Below are positions 38,911 through 49,739 of a stretch of 64,000 nt of DNA, piece after piece. This DNA comes from Bacteroidales bacterium (GTDB taxonomy: Bacteria; Bacteroidota; Bacteroidia; Bacteroidales; Muribaculaceae): positions 310,001 to 374,000 of the forward strand of contig CP091725.1 of assembly GCA_022009815.1 (NCBI GenBank), given 5' to 3'. The notes beneath the pieces were generated by a model. It did not search any database. It was not told the DNA's origin and saw nothing but the letters and a program-made list of their open reading frames with translations. A program made the position numbers and the translations under genes. The stretch's first letter is position 1. Each line of letters opens with the position of its first letter.

Positions 38911-41254
38911 ATGACTACTAAAATCAAAATCACAGTCGCCACATTGTTGGCTATGCTAATTCCCTTTCTGGCAGATGCCAGCAGTCCGCAGCAAGATGGC
39001 TCTGACGCCAATATCTATGGGCATGTCATCGACAAGCAAAGCGGGAAGCACCTGCCTTACATAACAATATTCGTGAAAGGAACCAACATAGGCACTACAA
39101 CCGACACCTCCGGGCACTATTTTCTAAAGAACCTTCCCACAGGCACTATTTCTTTAGAAGTCAAATCCGTAGGCTTCCGCACCACACAAAAAAGCATAAC
39201 TATCGATGCCAACTCCACCAAAGAGCTGAATTTTGCCATCGAACAAGATGACATCGCACTGGACGATGTTGTAGTATCAGCCAACAGAAACGAAACCAAG
39301 CGCAAACTTGCGCCGAATTTAGTCAACGTATTAAGCCCCAAATTGTTTGATGCGACACAGTCAGTATGTCTTGCGCAAGGTTTGAATTTCCAACCAGGAG
39401 TCAGGACAGAGGACGACTGTCAGAATTGCGGCTTCACACAAGTACGCATCAACGGACTTGACGGTCACTACTCTCAGATATTGATTGACTCCCGCCCTGT
39501 ATTCTCCGCCTTGAACGGCATTTATGGTTTGGAACAAATCCCGACGAATATGATTGAGCGCGTAGAGGTGGTGCGCGGCGGCGGTTCTGCTTTATTCGGA
39601 GCATCAGCCATAGGAGGCACCATCAACATTATCACCAAAGAGCCATCCCGGAACTCTGCAGAAGTGGGGCACTCGTTTATGAGCATCGGCGGAAAAAACT
39701 CGTTTGACAACACCACATCAGCCAATCTGTCATTGGTCACAGACAACAACAGAGCCGGATTCTACATATATGGACAGAACCGTTACCGTCAACCGTTTGA
39801 TTATGACGGCGACGGATATAGCGAGTTGCCCGTCTTGCACAACCAGACATTAGGACTCAACTCCTTTCTAAAGCTGAATCCCTACTCCAAATTGACGTTG
39901 CAGTATCATGGCATCCATGAGTTCAGACGTGGCGGAAACATGCTTGACCACATAGCCCATAAGGCCAACATCGCCGAACAAACAGAGCACAACATTCAAG
40001 GCGGAGGATTAAGTTATGATTATTTCTCGCCAAACAGGGAAAACCGCGTAAACGCATATTTCTCGTTCCAGTCAACTGCCCGCAAAAGCTATTATGGAGG
40101 AATAGGCGAAGGCACGCCTGATGATATTGAGGCCGCACAGAAGGCCTACGGCACCACACATGGCCTCACCTATATTCTCGGCGCACAATATATGCATTCT
40201 TTCGACAAACTTATATTTATGCCATCAGACCTGACTCTTGGTGCGGAATACAATCATGACGGACTGAAAGACATCATCCTCGGCTACAACCGTGACTTCC
40301 GGCAAAATGCCCGAATCGGAAGCTTGTTTCCAGAATGAATGGAAAAACAAACGCTGGAGTTTTCTCATCGGAGGCCGATTTGACAAACACAATTTTGTGG
40401 ACCGCATAATTTTCAGTCCGCGTGCCAACATACGCTTCAATCCGACTGAGGATGTCAACCTGCGCGCAAGCTATGCCGGAGGATTCCGTGCGCCACAGGC
40501 CTTTGACGAAGATTTGCACATCGGCATTGTCGGTGGTGAACGTCTGGTCACTGTTCTTGCTGACAATTTGAAAGAAGAACGATCCAACAGTTTCAGTTTG
40601 TCTGCAGACATTTATCACAAGTTTGAGAATGCACAAGTCAATCTGCTTGTCGAAGGTTTCTACACGGATTTGAACAACGTGTTTGCGCTCAGGCAACTTG
40701 ACCAACCCGACAGCCAAGGCAACACTGTGCAGGAACGCTATAACGCATACGGCGCAAAGGTGCTTGGTCTAAACATCGAGGGCAAGGTTGCACTGTCAAG
40801 ATGGATTTCGCTCCAGGCCGGCGTAACACTCCAACAAAGCAAATATGACAAAGCCATTGCATGGAACGATGAGGTTCCGGAACAGAAATACCGTAAAATG
40901 ATGCGCACTCCGAACACTTACGGATATTTCACGCTTACCTCAACCCCACTGCAACGTTTCACAGCGGCTGTCACAGGAAACTACACGGGCAGCATGCTCG
41001 TCGGACACAACGCCGGATCGGGCGTCGATACTCCGACAGCAGTCGACACCCCAGATTTCTTCACACTGAACGTAAAGCTTTCATACGACATTCCTGTATA
41101 CAACGACTTGACTCTACAGATAAACGGTGGCATACAGAACATAACAAACGCCTACCAAAAAGACTTCGACAAAGGATGGAACCGCGACTCCGACTACGTC
41201 TATGGTCCGTCTCTGCCAAGAAGTTATTTTGCTGGAATAAAAGTGATTTATTAA
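38911..41254 (+). CDS. TonB-dependent receptor with N-terminal CarboxypepD_reg domain (one frame break)
   Basis: About 780 aa. Signal peptide, a carboxypeptidase-regulatory-like domain (IYGHVIDKQSGKHLPYITIFVKGTNIGTTT), then the plug with an unusual Cys pair (RTEDDCQNCGFTQVRINGLDG) and MIERVEVVRGGGSALFGASAIGGTINI, and a barrel ending SYFAGIKVIY. The frame breaks near 40328 (GTTTC); two T restore RIGSLFFQNEWKNKRW. Second receptor of the putative metal cluster; the ligand is unknown. Confidence 0.85.
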
Positions 41255-41273
41255 CATATAAAACTTAGGAACT

Positions 41274-42029
41274 ATGAAAAAGTGTTTATTTCTTACAGTG
41301 GCTTTGACACTGAGTGTTTTTTCTCTATTTACGACATCGTGCGACAACAACGATGAGCCGAATGTTTCCAAACCCGTAGCCACTCTCGCCGAAGTTGGCG
41401 AGGAAAACAGCAAAACCGCCACGGCGGGCAAAGACATGCATCTTGAAGGCAATCTTGAAGCCGAAGGGCTCATCGCCCGCATCGACGTTGCTGTAACATC
41501 AGCCGACGGCTTAACCACTGTGGTCGCGAAGTCATGGACCGATGGTAAATACATCGGTGTGCGCAACACTACTTTCCACGAGCACATTGACATTTCCTCC
41601 GAGACTGCTGCCGGTGAATATGTGCTGACGTTCACCGTCACCGACAAGGCTGGACAAAGCTCTGTGTTCAAATCTTCTTTAAAAATAACGACGCCGGTGG
41701 AAGGCTCCCCAGAAATAACAATAACGGAAACTGGCGAAGGCAACAGCAAGACTGCGGTTGCCGGCGGAGAGATGCATCTTGAGGCGGAAATCAGCGCGCC
41801 AAACAAAATCGCTGAAATAGAAGTGGAACTGCACAATACCGCCGCCGACTACGAGAAGGAATTCAAATACACAGGCAAATATCTCGGCGAGACATCTGCC
41901 CATTTCCATGAACATCTCGCCGTTCCTGCCGACGCACCAGCAGGCGAGTACCATCTCCACTTTACTGTAACCGATGCCGATGGCAATTCCACCACAGAGG
42001 AAGTTGAAGGCATTCAGATAACTAAATAA
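41274..42029 (+). CDS. Lipoprotein with two DUF4625-like domains
   Basis: 251 aa. Lipobox FTTSC at residue about 23. Two tandem repeats each contain MHLE and FHEH motifs (GKDMHLEGNL ... NTTFHEHIDI; GGEMHLEAEI ... SAHFHEHLAV), followed by GEYxLxFTVTDxxG. The repeated His/Glu set looks like a metal site. It begins 19 bp after the receptor and probably acts at the cell surface with it. DUF4625 has no established function that I know of. Confidence 0.75.
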   Translation: MKKCLFLTVALTLSVFSLFTTSCDNNDEPNVSKPVATLAEVGEENSKTATAGKDMHLEGNLEAEGLIARIDVAVTSADGLTTVVAKSWTDGKYIGVRNTTFHEHIDISSETAAGEYVLTFTVTDKAGQSSVFKSSLKITTPVEGSPEITITETGEGNSKTAVAGGEMHLEAEISAPNKIAEIEVELHNTAADYEKEFKYTGKYLGETSAHFHEHLAVPADAPAGEYHLHFTVTDADGNSTTEEVEGIQITK

Positions 42030-42096
42030 CACCACCACGGCTTGGCTGTCGGCAATTGGTCGGCAGACAAGCCTTTACAAGAAAAGCAATCGTATT

Positions 42097-42572
42097 ATGA
42101 AACGGATATTATATTTTGCATACGCGACATTGACGTCTATCGCAATCTGCTCATGCAGCAACAACGACGATCCGGCAAAAGATCTTGAAAAGCCACAAAT
42201 CGTTGATGGCGACATTCCTTTCCCGATAAACTGCGAGGTGTATCACAAAGGAGAGACAATTCCTTTCCGCTACACATTCACCGACAATATGGAGCTCGGC
42301 AACTTCAACCTCGAAATCCACAACAATTTCGACCACCACTCGCATTCCACATCCGCCGGCGACTGTCCGCTCGACCCCATAAAAACGCCTGTTAATCCGT
42401 GGATCTACAACCAAGACTTTGCCATCCCTACAGGGGCGACGTCGTATGAGGCGAAAGTCGACATTCCAATTCCTTACGACATCGACAACGGAGACTATCA
42501 TTTTATGGTCCGTGTCACAGACAAGCCGGCTGGCAGCAACTGAAAGCCATAAGCATCAAGATTGCCGACTGA
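42097..42572 (+). CDS. DUF4625-family lipoprotein (frame break near C-terminus)
   Basis: About 158 aa after repair. Lipobox AICSC. Ligand-rich segment NLEIHNNFDHHSHSTSAGDCPLD and the family ending NGDYHFMVRVTDK. As read, the protein stops early at 42543. Adding one base near 42525 (AAGCC to AAGGCC) gives VTDKAGWQQLKAISIKIAD and a stop at 42570, the normal family end. A His-rich surface lipoprotein next to two TonB receptors suggests metal capture. Confidence 0.75.
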
Positions 42573-42597
42573 GACACAAGAAATAAAACACAAGAAT

Positions 42598-44604
42598 ATG
42601 AAAAGATTTTTTTTATTCATCGTCATCATGCTGACGGCGGCAATGACGTCAAGACCACAGCAAATATGCCCAAATGTGTCTATGCTTTTCAACAAACAGA
42701 GACAACTGTATCCACAGGAGAAGCTATTCATCCACACCGACCGCACAAGCTATATGCCAGGCGAACGAATCTGGCTGTGCATATATGCTGTCGACGCAAC
42801 CAGCCTGATTCCCACGGATGCCGACATGTATGCATACGCCGAGCTCCTTGACACGCAAGGCTTCACAATAAAGAGGATCAAAATAGCCAGACACAACGGC
42901 GCATACGCCGGATATCTCGACACGCCAAAGGATTTGGCTGAAGAGCAGTGTTTCCTGCGATGCTACACCCTTTATTCTGCAGGACTGCACGGCTACGAAT
43001 GCCTTACGCCTATCAGCATCGGAAGCAGCCCCGCTCCTGTCACTGACATCCAAACAGCCGACGCTTGGGAAATCCAATCCACTGCACTGCACCGACACCG
43101 GCCAAGCTTTTAAAATCATGCTTGACAACTCGGCCGCGAAAGCTGTCAAACTTGCCGTAATTTCGAGAGGTTGCGTATGCTATGACGGACAGATCAAACC
43201 AGGAGAGCCCATAGTTTTCCCCAAAAAGGAGCTGCCCGAAGGCATTTCGCAATTTATTGCAATTGACAGCGCCGGAGCAGTTTTTGGCATAAAATCAGTG
43301 TTCTCTCCCTACGGAAAAGAATCTGTGAAAGCAACAATCACGGCTCATGCCGAGTTTTCCGACAGCATACGCCTCAATATATGCCTTCCATCACAGATTT
43401 CAGCGCATATGTCGGTAGCCATAACAAAGGCCACGACAATAAGACACCGTCTATCATCCCACAGATACTGCTCTCGCAAGACGTGCGCGGAGGAGTTGCA
43501 GACGCAGACCGATTTTTCGCAAACGGATACAATGCGGCAGCGGTCGACTCGCTGCTGCACCGTTCCGTTTGCGACAGATACTGCGTTGACAGCATTCTTG
43601 CAGGACAGTTCACTCAGCCTCCAGTAAAGCACGAGGTCTCACAAACGATTTCAGGCAAGGCTATCGTTACAGCACCGTATCCAAGAGACGCTTCGTTTGC
43701 AAAAGTCAGCATCATCTCGCCGAATGCCGACATGTATGCTGTCGCAACAGCCGACAAATACGGCAACTTCGCAATCTCTGGGCTTGACTACCCCGACGGA
43801 ACGACCTTTGCCGTAAACGCATCCGTCGGCAACCAATACGAAAAGACCGCCGTCAGAATAGACGAGACGACATATCCTCCCGTAGACAGCGCATCAATCG
43901 CCGTGCAGTCAAGGCGGCGATGCGGCGATGCGGCAGTTTTCAACGATATCGCATCCGGCAGGACAATACGTCTCCACAATGTTGACGTAGCCGCCGCGCG
44001 ACGTGACAAGCACAACGGAACGTTCTCCGGCATGGCAGACTTCTCCATGACCGCAGACCAACTTGCATATATCGACGCCACATGCATCCACGAAGTGCTG
44101 AGACGCATTCCAGGAATATACATGAAAGGCGACACAGCTTATGTGCGCAGCAAGATCTCAGTCTACGGCAAGTCGCATGCCGCCATCGCAATCGACGGTG
44201 TGATTCTTGATGGCGACTACGACCTTGACATCATACAAATGCAGGACGTGGAACGCATCGACGTGTTCAAAACCGGCAGCGCAGCCATCTGGGGAGCCAA
44301 AGGCGGCCCGGGAGTAATCTCAATCACGCTGAAAAACGGAGCCTCATCTCTTGACGGCATGACATTGAACCGAGTGTCACGGTTCAAGCCATTAGGCTAT
44401 CAGAAGCCTGAGCATGTTCACTCTTCCGAGAATGCGAAGAGCATGACCCTTTATTGGAACGGGAATGTCAGGCTATGCAACGGCAATGCAACAATAACCA
44501 TTCCTAAATCCTCGCTGCCGCGCGGCTCTGTATTTACGGTTCAGGCGGAAGGAGTCTCAGACGACGGCATCCTCCTGCATGGCATTGCACACCTTGAATT
44601 TTAA
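42598..44604 (+). CDS. Macroglobulin-like MG domain protein with C-terminal TonB-plug domain and no barrel (two frame breaks)
   Basis: About 668 aa after repair. Signal peptide; N-terminal MG2-like domain (EKLFIHTDRTSYMPGERIWLCIYAVD); middle beta-sandwich (SGKAIVTAPYPRDASFAKVSIIS); then a TonB-plug-like domain (EVLRRIPGIYMKGDTAYVRS ... AIAIDGVILDGDYDLDIIQMQDVERIDVFKTGSAAIWGAKGGPGVISITLK) and about 80 residues that cannot form a barrel. Breaks near 43078 (two bases missing or one extra, exact site unresolved) and near 43377 (one base). Related proteins occur in Bacteroidetes, but their role is unclear. Confidence 0.7.
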
Positions 44605-44641
44605 CATCTTGGTGACAACGCGTAGTTTTTATTGGCTTAAA

Positions 44642-44673
44642 TTTGCATTCATTACACAAAAAGCCTAATTTTG
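44642..44673 (+). promoter_or_regulatory. Promoter of the SusC-like/OB-fold lipoprotein operon
   Basis: TTTG (44642-44645), 20-bp spacer, TAATTTTG (44666-44673), a good Bacteroidales match. It leaves a leader of about 95 nt before the ATG at 44775. Confidence 0.65.
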
Positions 44674-44774
44674 CATAGTTGTTTTCACGAAGTTTTGAAT
44701 TGGTAATTCAATTAATTAAAAAATCAAAAAATTAACATATTCTATTCTTTAAAAATTAACTAAATCCCTACAGC

Positions 44775-47506
44775 ATGAAGAGACTACTCCTCTTAGCTAC
44801 CGCAATTTTCCTATCGACGGCGCAATTTCTTGCAGCCGAACATAGCAATTGCCGTGGCCGCGTGGTTGACGAGCAGGGCGAACCTGTAATCGGAGCCACC
44901 ATCACTATCCCCGGGACAAAAATCGGAACTGTAACCAACATCGACGGATTTTTCCAGATTGAAGTGCCGCAAGGCTCCAAAGACGTTGAGATCCGCTATG
45001 TCGGCTACAAGACAGTGCTTAAAAAGTCGCAAGGCAATTTGGGCGAAGTTCGCCTCGAGGCAGCATCACAGATGCTCCGCGACGTAGTCGTTACGCAGTC
45101 GATTGCCAAGACACGCGAGACGCCAGTTGCCATTTCGGAAGTAAGTGCCCGCGTCATCGACATGAAACTGGGCAACCAAGAGTTTCCGGAAGTTCTGAAA
45201 ACCACTCCAGGCGTATGGGCCACAAAGACGGTGGCGGATATGGCGACTCAAAAATCAACATGCGCGGTTTCCAAGCCGCCAACGTCGCAGTCATGATCAA
45301 CGGTGTCCCCGTCAACGACATGGAATGGGGCGGTGTTTATTGGAGCAACTGGGCAGGCCTTAGCGACGTGACATCATCAATGCAGACACAGCGCGGTCTT
45401 GGCGCATCGATTGTATCGACTCCTTCAGTCGGCGGTACAATCAACATCATCACCAAATCGCTCGATGCCAAGAAAGGCGGCTCCGTATGGTACGGTATGG
45501 GTAACGACGGACTGCACCAGGAAGGCGTATCGTTCTCGACAGGCTTGATGAAAAACGGATGGGCAGTGACCGCTTTGTTCTCCCACCGTGCAGGCGACGG
45601 ATATATCCAGGGCACAGACTTCAACAGCTACAACTGGTTTATCAACATCTCCAAACGCATCAACGACGCCCACCAATTGTCGCTGACCGCATTTGGCGCT
45701 CCTCAGACTCACAACAAGCGCAGCTCACAGGACGGTTTGACAATCGAAGGCTGGCAGCAAGTGCAGAACTATATGGGCGAGAAGTCGATGTACCGCTACA
45801 ATCCGACATTCGGATACGACAAGAACGGACAGCGCCGCTCTTCTACAACAAACCAATACCACAAACCTCAGATTTCGCTCAACCACACTTGGCAGATTGA
45901 CCACAAGTCATCACTGTCGTCGGCAGCCTACCTGTCAATCGCACGTGGCGGCGGCTACTCAGGTCAAGGACGCGGCACGCTGGCAGACGGCACAAGCCTC
46001 AGCTACTCGTCTTGGTACGGCGCGTCGAACGGTGTGCTCAACACATTGTTCCGCAATCCTGACGGCACTTTCGCCTACGACAAGATTCAGGAGATGAATG
46101 CCACCAGCACAACAGGTTCAAACCTCGTTATGGCAAAGAGCAACAACGCCCATGAATGGTACGGACTCGTTTCGACTTACAAAAACGAGCTTCTCCCTAA
46201 GAAACTCACCCTTACGGCCGGTCTCGACATGCGCTACTACGTAGGCCGCCACAACAACGAGATTGTCGACCTCTACGACGGTGAGTACTATATGGACGAC
46301 TCCAGCAGAAGCGGCGTGTCGGCAGCCAACAACGCAGCGGCAGCCGATCCTAACTGGAAATACGAGAAACTCGGCGTAGGCGACATCGTCTACCGTGACT
46401 GGATTGGACACACTCATCAGGAAGGCGTGTTCGGACAATTGGAGTACTCTATCCTCAACAAGAAATTCAACTTCGTGCTTGCCGGCTCAATCAGCAACAC
46501 AGGCTACTGGCGTGTGGACCACTTCAACTACGACAAGGCACACGAGAAGTCGGAAAAGCTCAACTTCCTCGGCGGAACAATCAAGGGCGGTGCGAACTAC
46601 AACATCAACCGTTACAACAACGTGTTCTTCAACCTCGGCTACATCAGCCGCGCTCCATTCTACTCAGGCGGCGCGTTCCTGACATCGGCCAAGAGCAACG
46701 CAATCAACCCTGACGCCGTAAACGAGAAAGTAATTTCTTATGAAATCGGCTACGGATTCCACAATCCGGTATTCTCTTTCGTAGCCAACGCCTACTACAC
46801 AAACTGGAAAGACAAGACATCGACCCGCGGCGGCGAAATCACTTCGGGCGAACACGCCGGCGACCGCTACTCTCTCAATATGCAGGGCGTAGACGCACGC
46901 CACATGGGCGTGGAGATGAACTTCACATACCGTCCAGTAAAATGGTTCGAACTCGAAGGTATGCTCTCTTTGGGCGACTGGGTTTGGGACAGCAACGCAA
47001 AGGGCTACTTCTACAACCAGAACGGCGAGCCTTTGAAAGACCTCCGCGGCACCGTTGCGTCGGGCATACTTGCTGACGACCACGCATGGGCAGTGCTCAA
47101 CCAGAAAGGCGTGAAAGTGGGCGGCTCAGCTCAGACAACCGGTTCTATCGGCATCAACATCCGTCCGCTCGACGGCTTCCGTTTCGGTCTGGACTGGGTG
47201 GCAAGCGGACGCAACTACAGCGACTATCAAGTGTCGTCGTCAAACTACTCTGCAAACTCGACAATCAACGTTGCCGATCCATGGAGAATTCCTTGGGGCA
47301 ACCAGTTCGACTTCAGCGCAAGCTACAGTTTCAAGATTGCCGGTGTGCGCGCCACACTCAACGGCAACATCAACAACCTGTTCAACCACTACTACGTGAT
47401 GGATGCCTACAACAACATCACAACTGCCGGCGAATGGGACAATGTCTACCGTGTGTTCTACTCTTTCGGCCGCACATATTCTGTTCGTCTGAAAGTAAAC
47501 TTCTAA
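44775..47506 (+). CDS. SusC/RagA-like TonB-dependent receptor (one frame break)
   Basis: About 910 aa. Signal peptide; CarboxypepD_reg-like domain (CRGRVVDEQGEPVIGATITIPGTKIGTVTNIDGFFQIEVP); plug (KDGGGYGDSKINMRGFQAANVAVMINGVPVNDMEWGGVYWSNW, TQRGLGASIVSTPSVGGTINII); barrel ending RTYSVRLKVNF. The frame breaks near 45225 (CAAAG); one A restores VWATKDGGGYGDSKINM. Unlike glycan loci there is no SusD. The partner is the OB-fold lipoprotein 20 bp downstream. Confidence 0.88.
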
Positions 47507-47526
47507 ACATCTAACTATTCAAGACA

Positions 47527-49569
47527 ATGAAAACGAAACTATTATATTCCGCTCTTATCGCTTCATGCCTCGTGGCGTTGTCAAGTTGCGACCCCAACGA
47601 CTGGAACGATAAACTGGACGGCTTCGACGGCGACAAAGGCATCACCAACAAGCAGATGATTGCCTACACGTTTACCGATGCCGACTACACCAACCTTGCA
47701 GCAAACTCCGCCAACATAAAGCAGGCCGGCGACACTTTGAGCAAGGAGCTGAAGGCTGTCGGAACACAGCACTATTTCACCGACAAAATCACTGCCCGCG
47801 ACTACATTCCTAATTTCCTCAGCGATTCTGATTTCGCATATTTCACGCTGAGCGACGGATCGTCGATCAACATCACATACCGCGTGGCTGGCAACGTGCC
47901 TGAAGAAGTGACCAATTTCGGCGCCGCTTCGGAATACACTGTCACCGAGACCGACTATCAGGATGCCTGGGGCAGCGAAAAGGACTACATCGAGGCTTTC
48001 TCGCCTATCGTATCGGCACAGAAACACATTCCTTCGATTCTCTCTGTTGAATACAGCGACGCCAAGAAAGGCGATATGGTTATCGTAAACTACAAGCAGA
48101 CCGAGACAGAGCCTTCATTCGGAGGCTCGGGCAACGATCCTGCCCCTGGCTATGAGATGACAAGCGCGCTCGGATCGGTAGCCGTAGGCAGCAACGTCAC
48201 AGTGAAAGGTTTGGTGACTGCAATCTGCGCCCGCGGATTCATCCTCACCGACAATTCAGGCTCTATCCTCGTTTACTACGCAAGCGGTTTCGACGCAACA
48301 GCCTACAAGGTGGGCGACCAGGTTGACGTGACCGGCGAGGTTTCAGCCTACAACAAGGGCTTCCAGATTACCGGCACAACAGCCACAGTTACCGTAACAG
48401 GCAACCAAGCCTACAGCTATCCTTCCGCCAAAGTGCTCGACGGCAAGGCTTGCGACGCTTTGCTCGGCATCACCGACAACCAGCTGGCTGTATTCGCCCA
48501 GTTTACCGGCAAGGTTACAATCTCTGGCAACTACTACAACTTCACCATCGACGGCGCAGAGACCGCCATCGGAAGCCTCTATCAGGCCACCGACGAGCAG
48601 AAGGCTCTCTTCGAGAGCGATAAGACATACACCGTAACCGGTTACTTCACATCAATTTCCGGCGGCAAATATGTCAACTTCGTGCCTACAGCGGCTGTTG
48701 AAGCAAAGGCAACAAAATCGCGCCGTGCATTGCGCGCCGCAACTGCCGTTACCTCGAATAGCGTATCGGCTGTCTACGCGTTCGACGGCAACAACTGGAA
48801 AGCCAACACGTCGATCAACCTGCTCCAGGCTGCCGACTATACGGCTATGGGCATGAAATACTTCAACCTGGAGAAACCTGACGAGTATCTGCCTACATAT
48901 CTCAAGGTCAACTTCCCATACGCCAAGGCCGGCGACACCAAACTTGTGGCTTACAAATACTACGCAAGCAGCAAGACATCGCTCGTATGCGACCAATATA
49001 CGTTCAACGGCTCATTGTGGCAGAAGACCAACGGCGTGACCGAGGAGTCTGCTCAATTTGTGCGCACCAACGGCAAGTGGATGTATGACCCGAACGTGGA
49101 AATCACGCTGCCGAGCGGCAAGGGTGTGGAAATCTCCACCAAGTACTATCAGGCTTGCGTCGACTGGGTATATGAGCACATCGACAAGCCTCTCGGATCG
49201 ACAGGCTTGAAGGACGGCAACTTCTACATCTCCAAATATGGCAACAACGAGTACTACTGCGGAACGTCGGCTTTCCAAGGCAACGTCGACCTCCGCCCTG
49301 CAAAGGCGAAAGAGCAGTATCCTACCGGCTACGAGGGGATGACCGATGAGCAAATCGAAACGCTCATGATGGACCGCTTCTGCAAGGAAGTGCTCCCTGG
49401 CGCACTCGCCACGCTCCACGCCGACGCAGCGCCGGTTGCCGGACTCGAAGTGGTCTACACCATCAATTTCGCAGTCTACAACAATGCCACAACCAACCAC
49501 ACCGTGCGCTACAAAGTGACTGCACCTGGCACGTTTGAGTTTATCGACTGCACTTGGTATGAGAAATAA
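47527..49569 (+). CDS. Large OB-fold-containing lipoprotein, receptor partner
   Basis: 680 aa. Lipobox VALSSC at residue about 21. The central region contains an OB-fold (VAVGSNVTVKGLVTAICARGFILTDNSGSILVYYASGFDATAYKVGDQVDVTGEVSAYNKG-type strands) and a second similar strand set (FTGKVTISGNYYNFTIDGAETAIGS). The N- and C-terminal parts are of unknown fold. It replaces SusD in this two-gene operon. Related lipoproteins are found beside TonB receptors in Bacteroidales; the ligand is unknown. Start and RBS follow directly after the receptor stop. Confidence 0.7.
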   Translation: MKTKLLYSALIASCLVALSSCDPNDWNDKLDGFDGDKGITNKQMIAYTFTDADYTNLAANSANIKQAGDTLSKELKAVGTQHYFTDKITARDYIPNFLSDSDFAYFTLSDGSSINITYRVAGNVPEEVTNFGAASEYTVTETDYQDAWGSEKDYIEAFSPIVSAQKHIPSILSVEYSDAKKGDMVIVNYKQTETEPSFGGSGNDPAPGYEMTSALGSVAVGSNVTVKGLVTAICARGFILTDNSGSILVYYASGFDATAYKVGDQVDVTGEVSAYNKGFQITGTTATVTVTGNQAYSYPSAKVLDGKACDALLGITDNQLAVFAQFTGKVTISGNYYNFTIDGAETAIGSLYQATDEQKALFESDKTYTVTGYFTSISGGKYVNFVPTAAVEAKATKSRRALRAATAVTSNSVSAVYAFDGNNWKANTSINLLQAADYTAMGMKYFNLEKPDEYLPTYLKVNFPYAKAGDTKLVAYKYYASSKTSLVCDQYTFNGSLWQKTNGVTEESAQFVRTNGKWMYDPNVEITLPSGKGVEISTKYYQACVDWVYEHIDKPLGSTGLKDGNFYISKYGNNEYYCGTSAFQGNVDLRPAKAKEQYPTGYEGMTDEQIETLMMDRFCKEVLPGALATLHADAAPVAGLEVVYTINFAVYNNATTNHTVRYKVTAPGTFEFIDCTWYEK

Positions 49570-49597
49570 GCATCACCGATTAAGTTGATTTTTAAAG

Positions 49598-49636
49598 AAC
49601 CGTCTTGACTCCCAGATGAGCCAAGACGGTTTTTTT
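49598..49636 (+). terminator. Terminator after the OB-fold lipoprotein gene
   Basis: Stem AACCGTCTTG / CAAGACGGTT followed by T7. A TAACTTTG box at 49691-49698 then probably serves glnS. Confidence 0.85.
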
Positions 49637-49739
49637 ATTGCGCAACTTGGATTTTTTTCACACTATTTCCAGTTTTCCACATTTTTGCATTAACTTTGTA
49701 TTTTAATCATTAGAAACAAATTAAAAGTTAGATATACCT

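Noticed and set aside
44775..49569. Polysaccharide-utilisation locus
   Set aside because: No SusD, no glycoside hydrolase and no hybrid two-component regulator accompany the SusC-like receptor.
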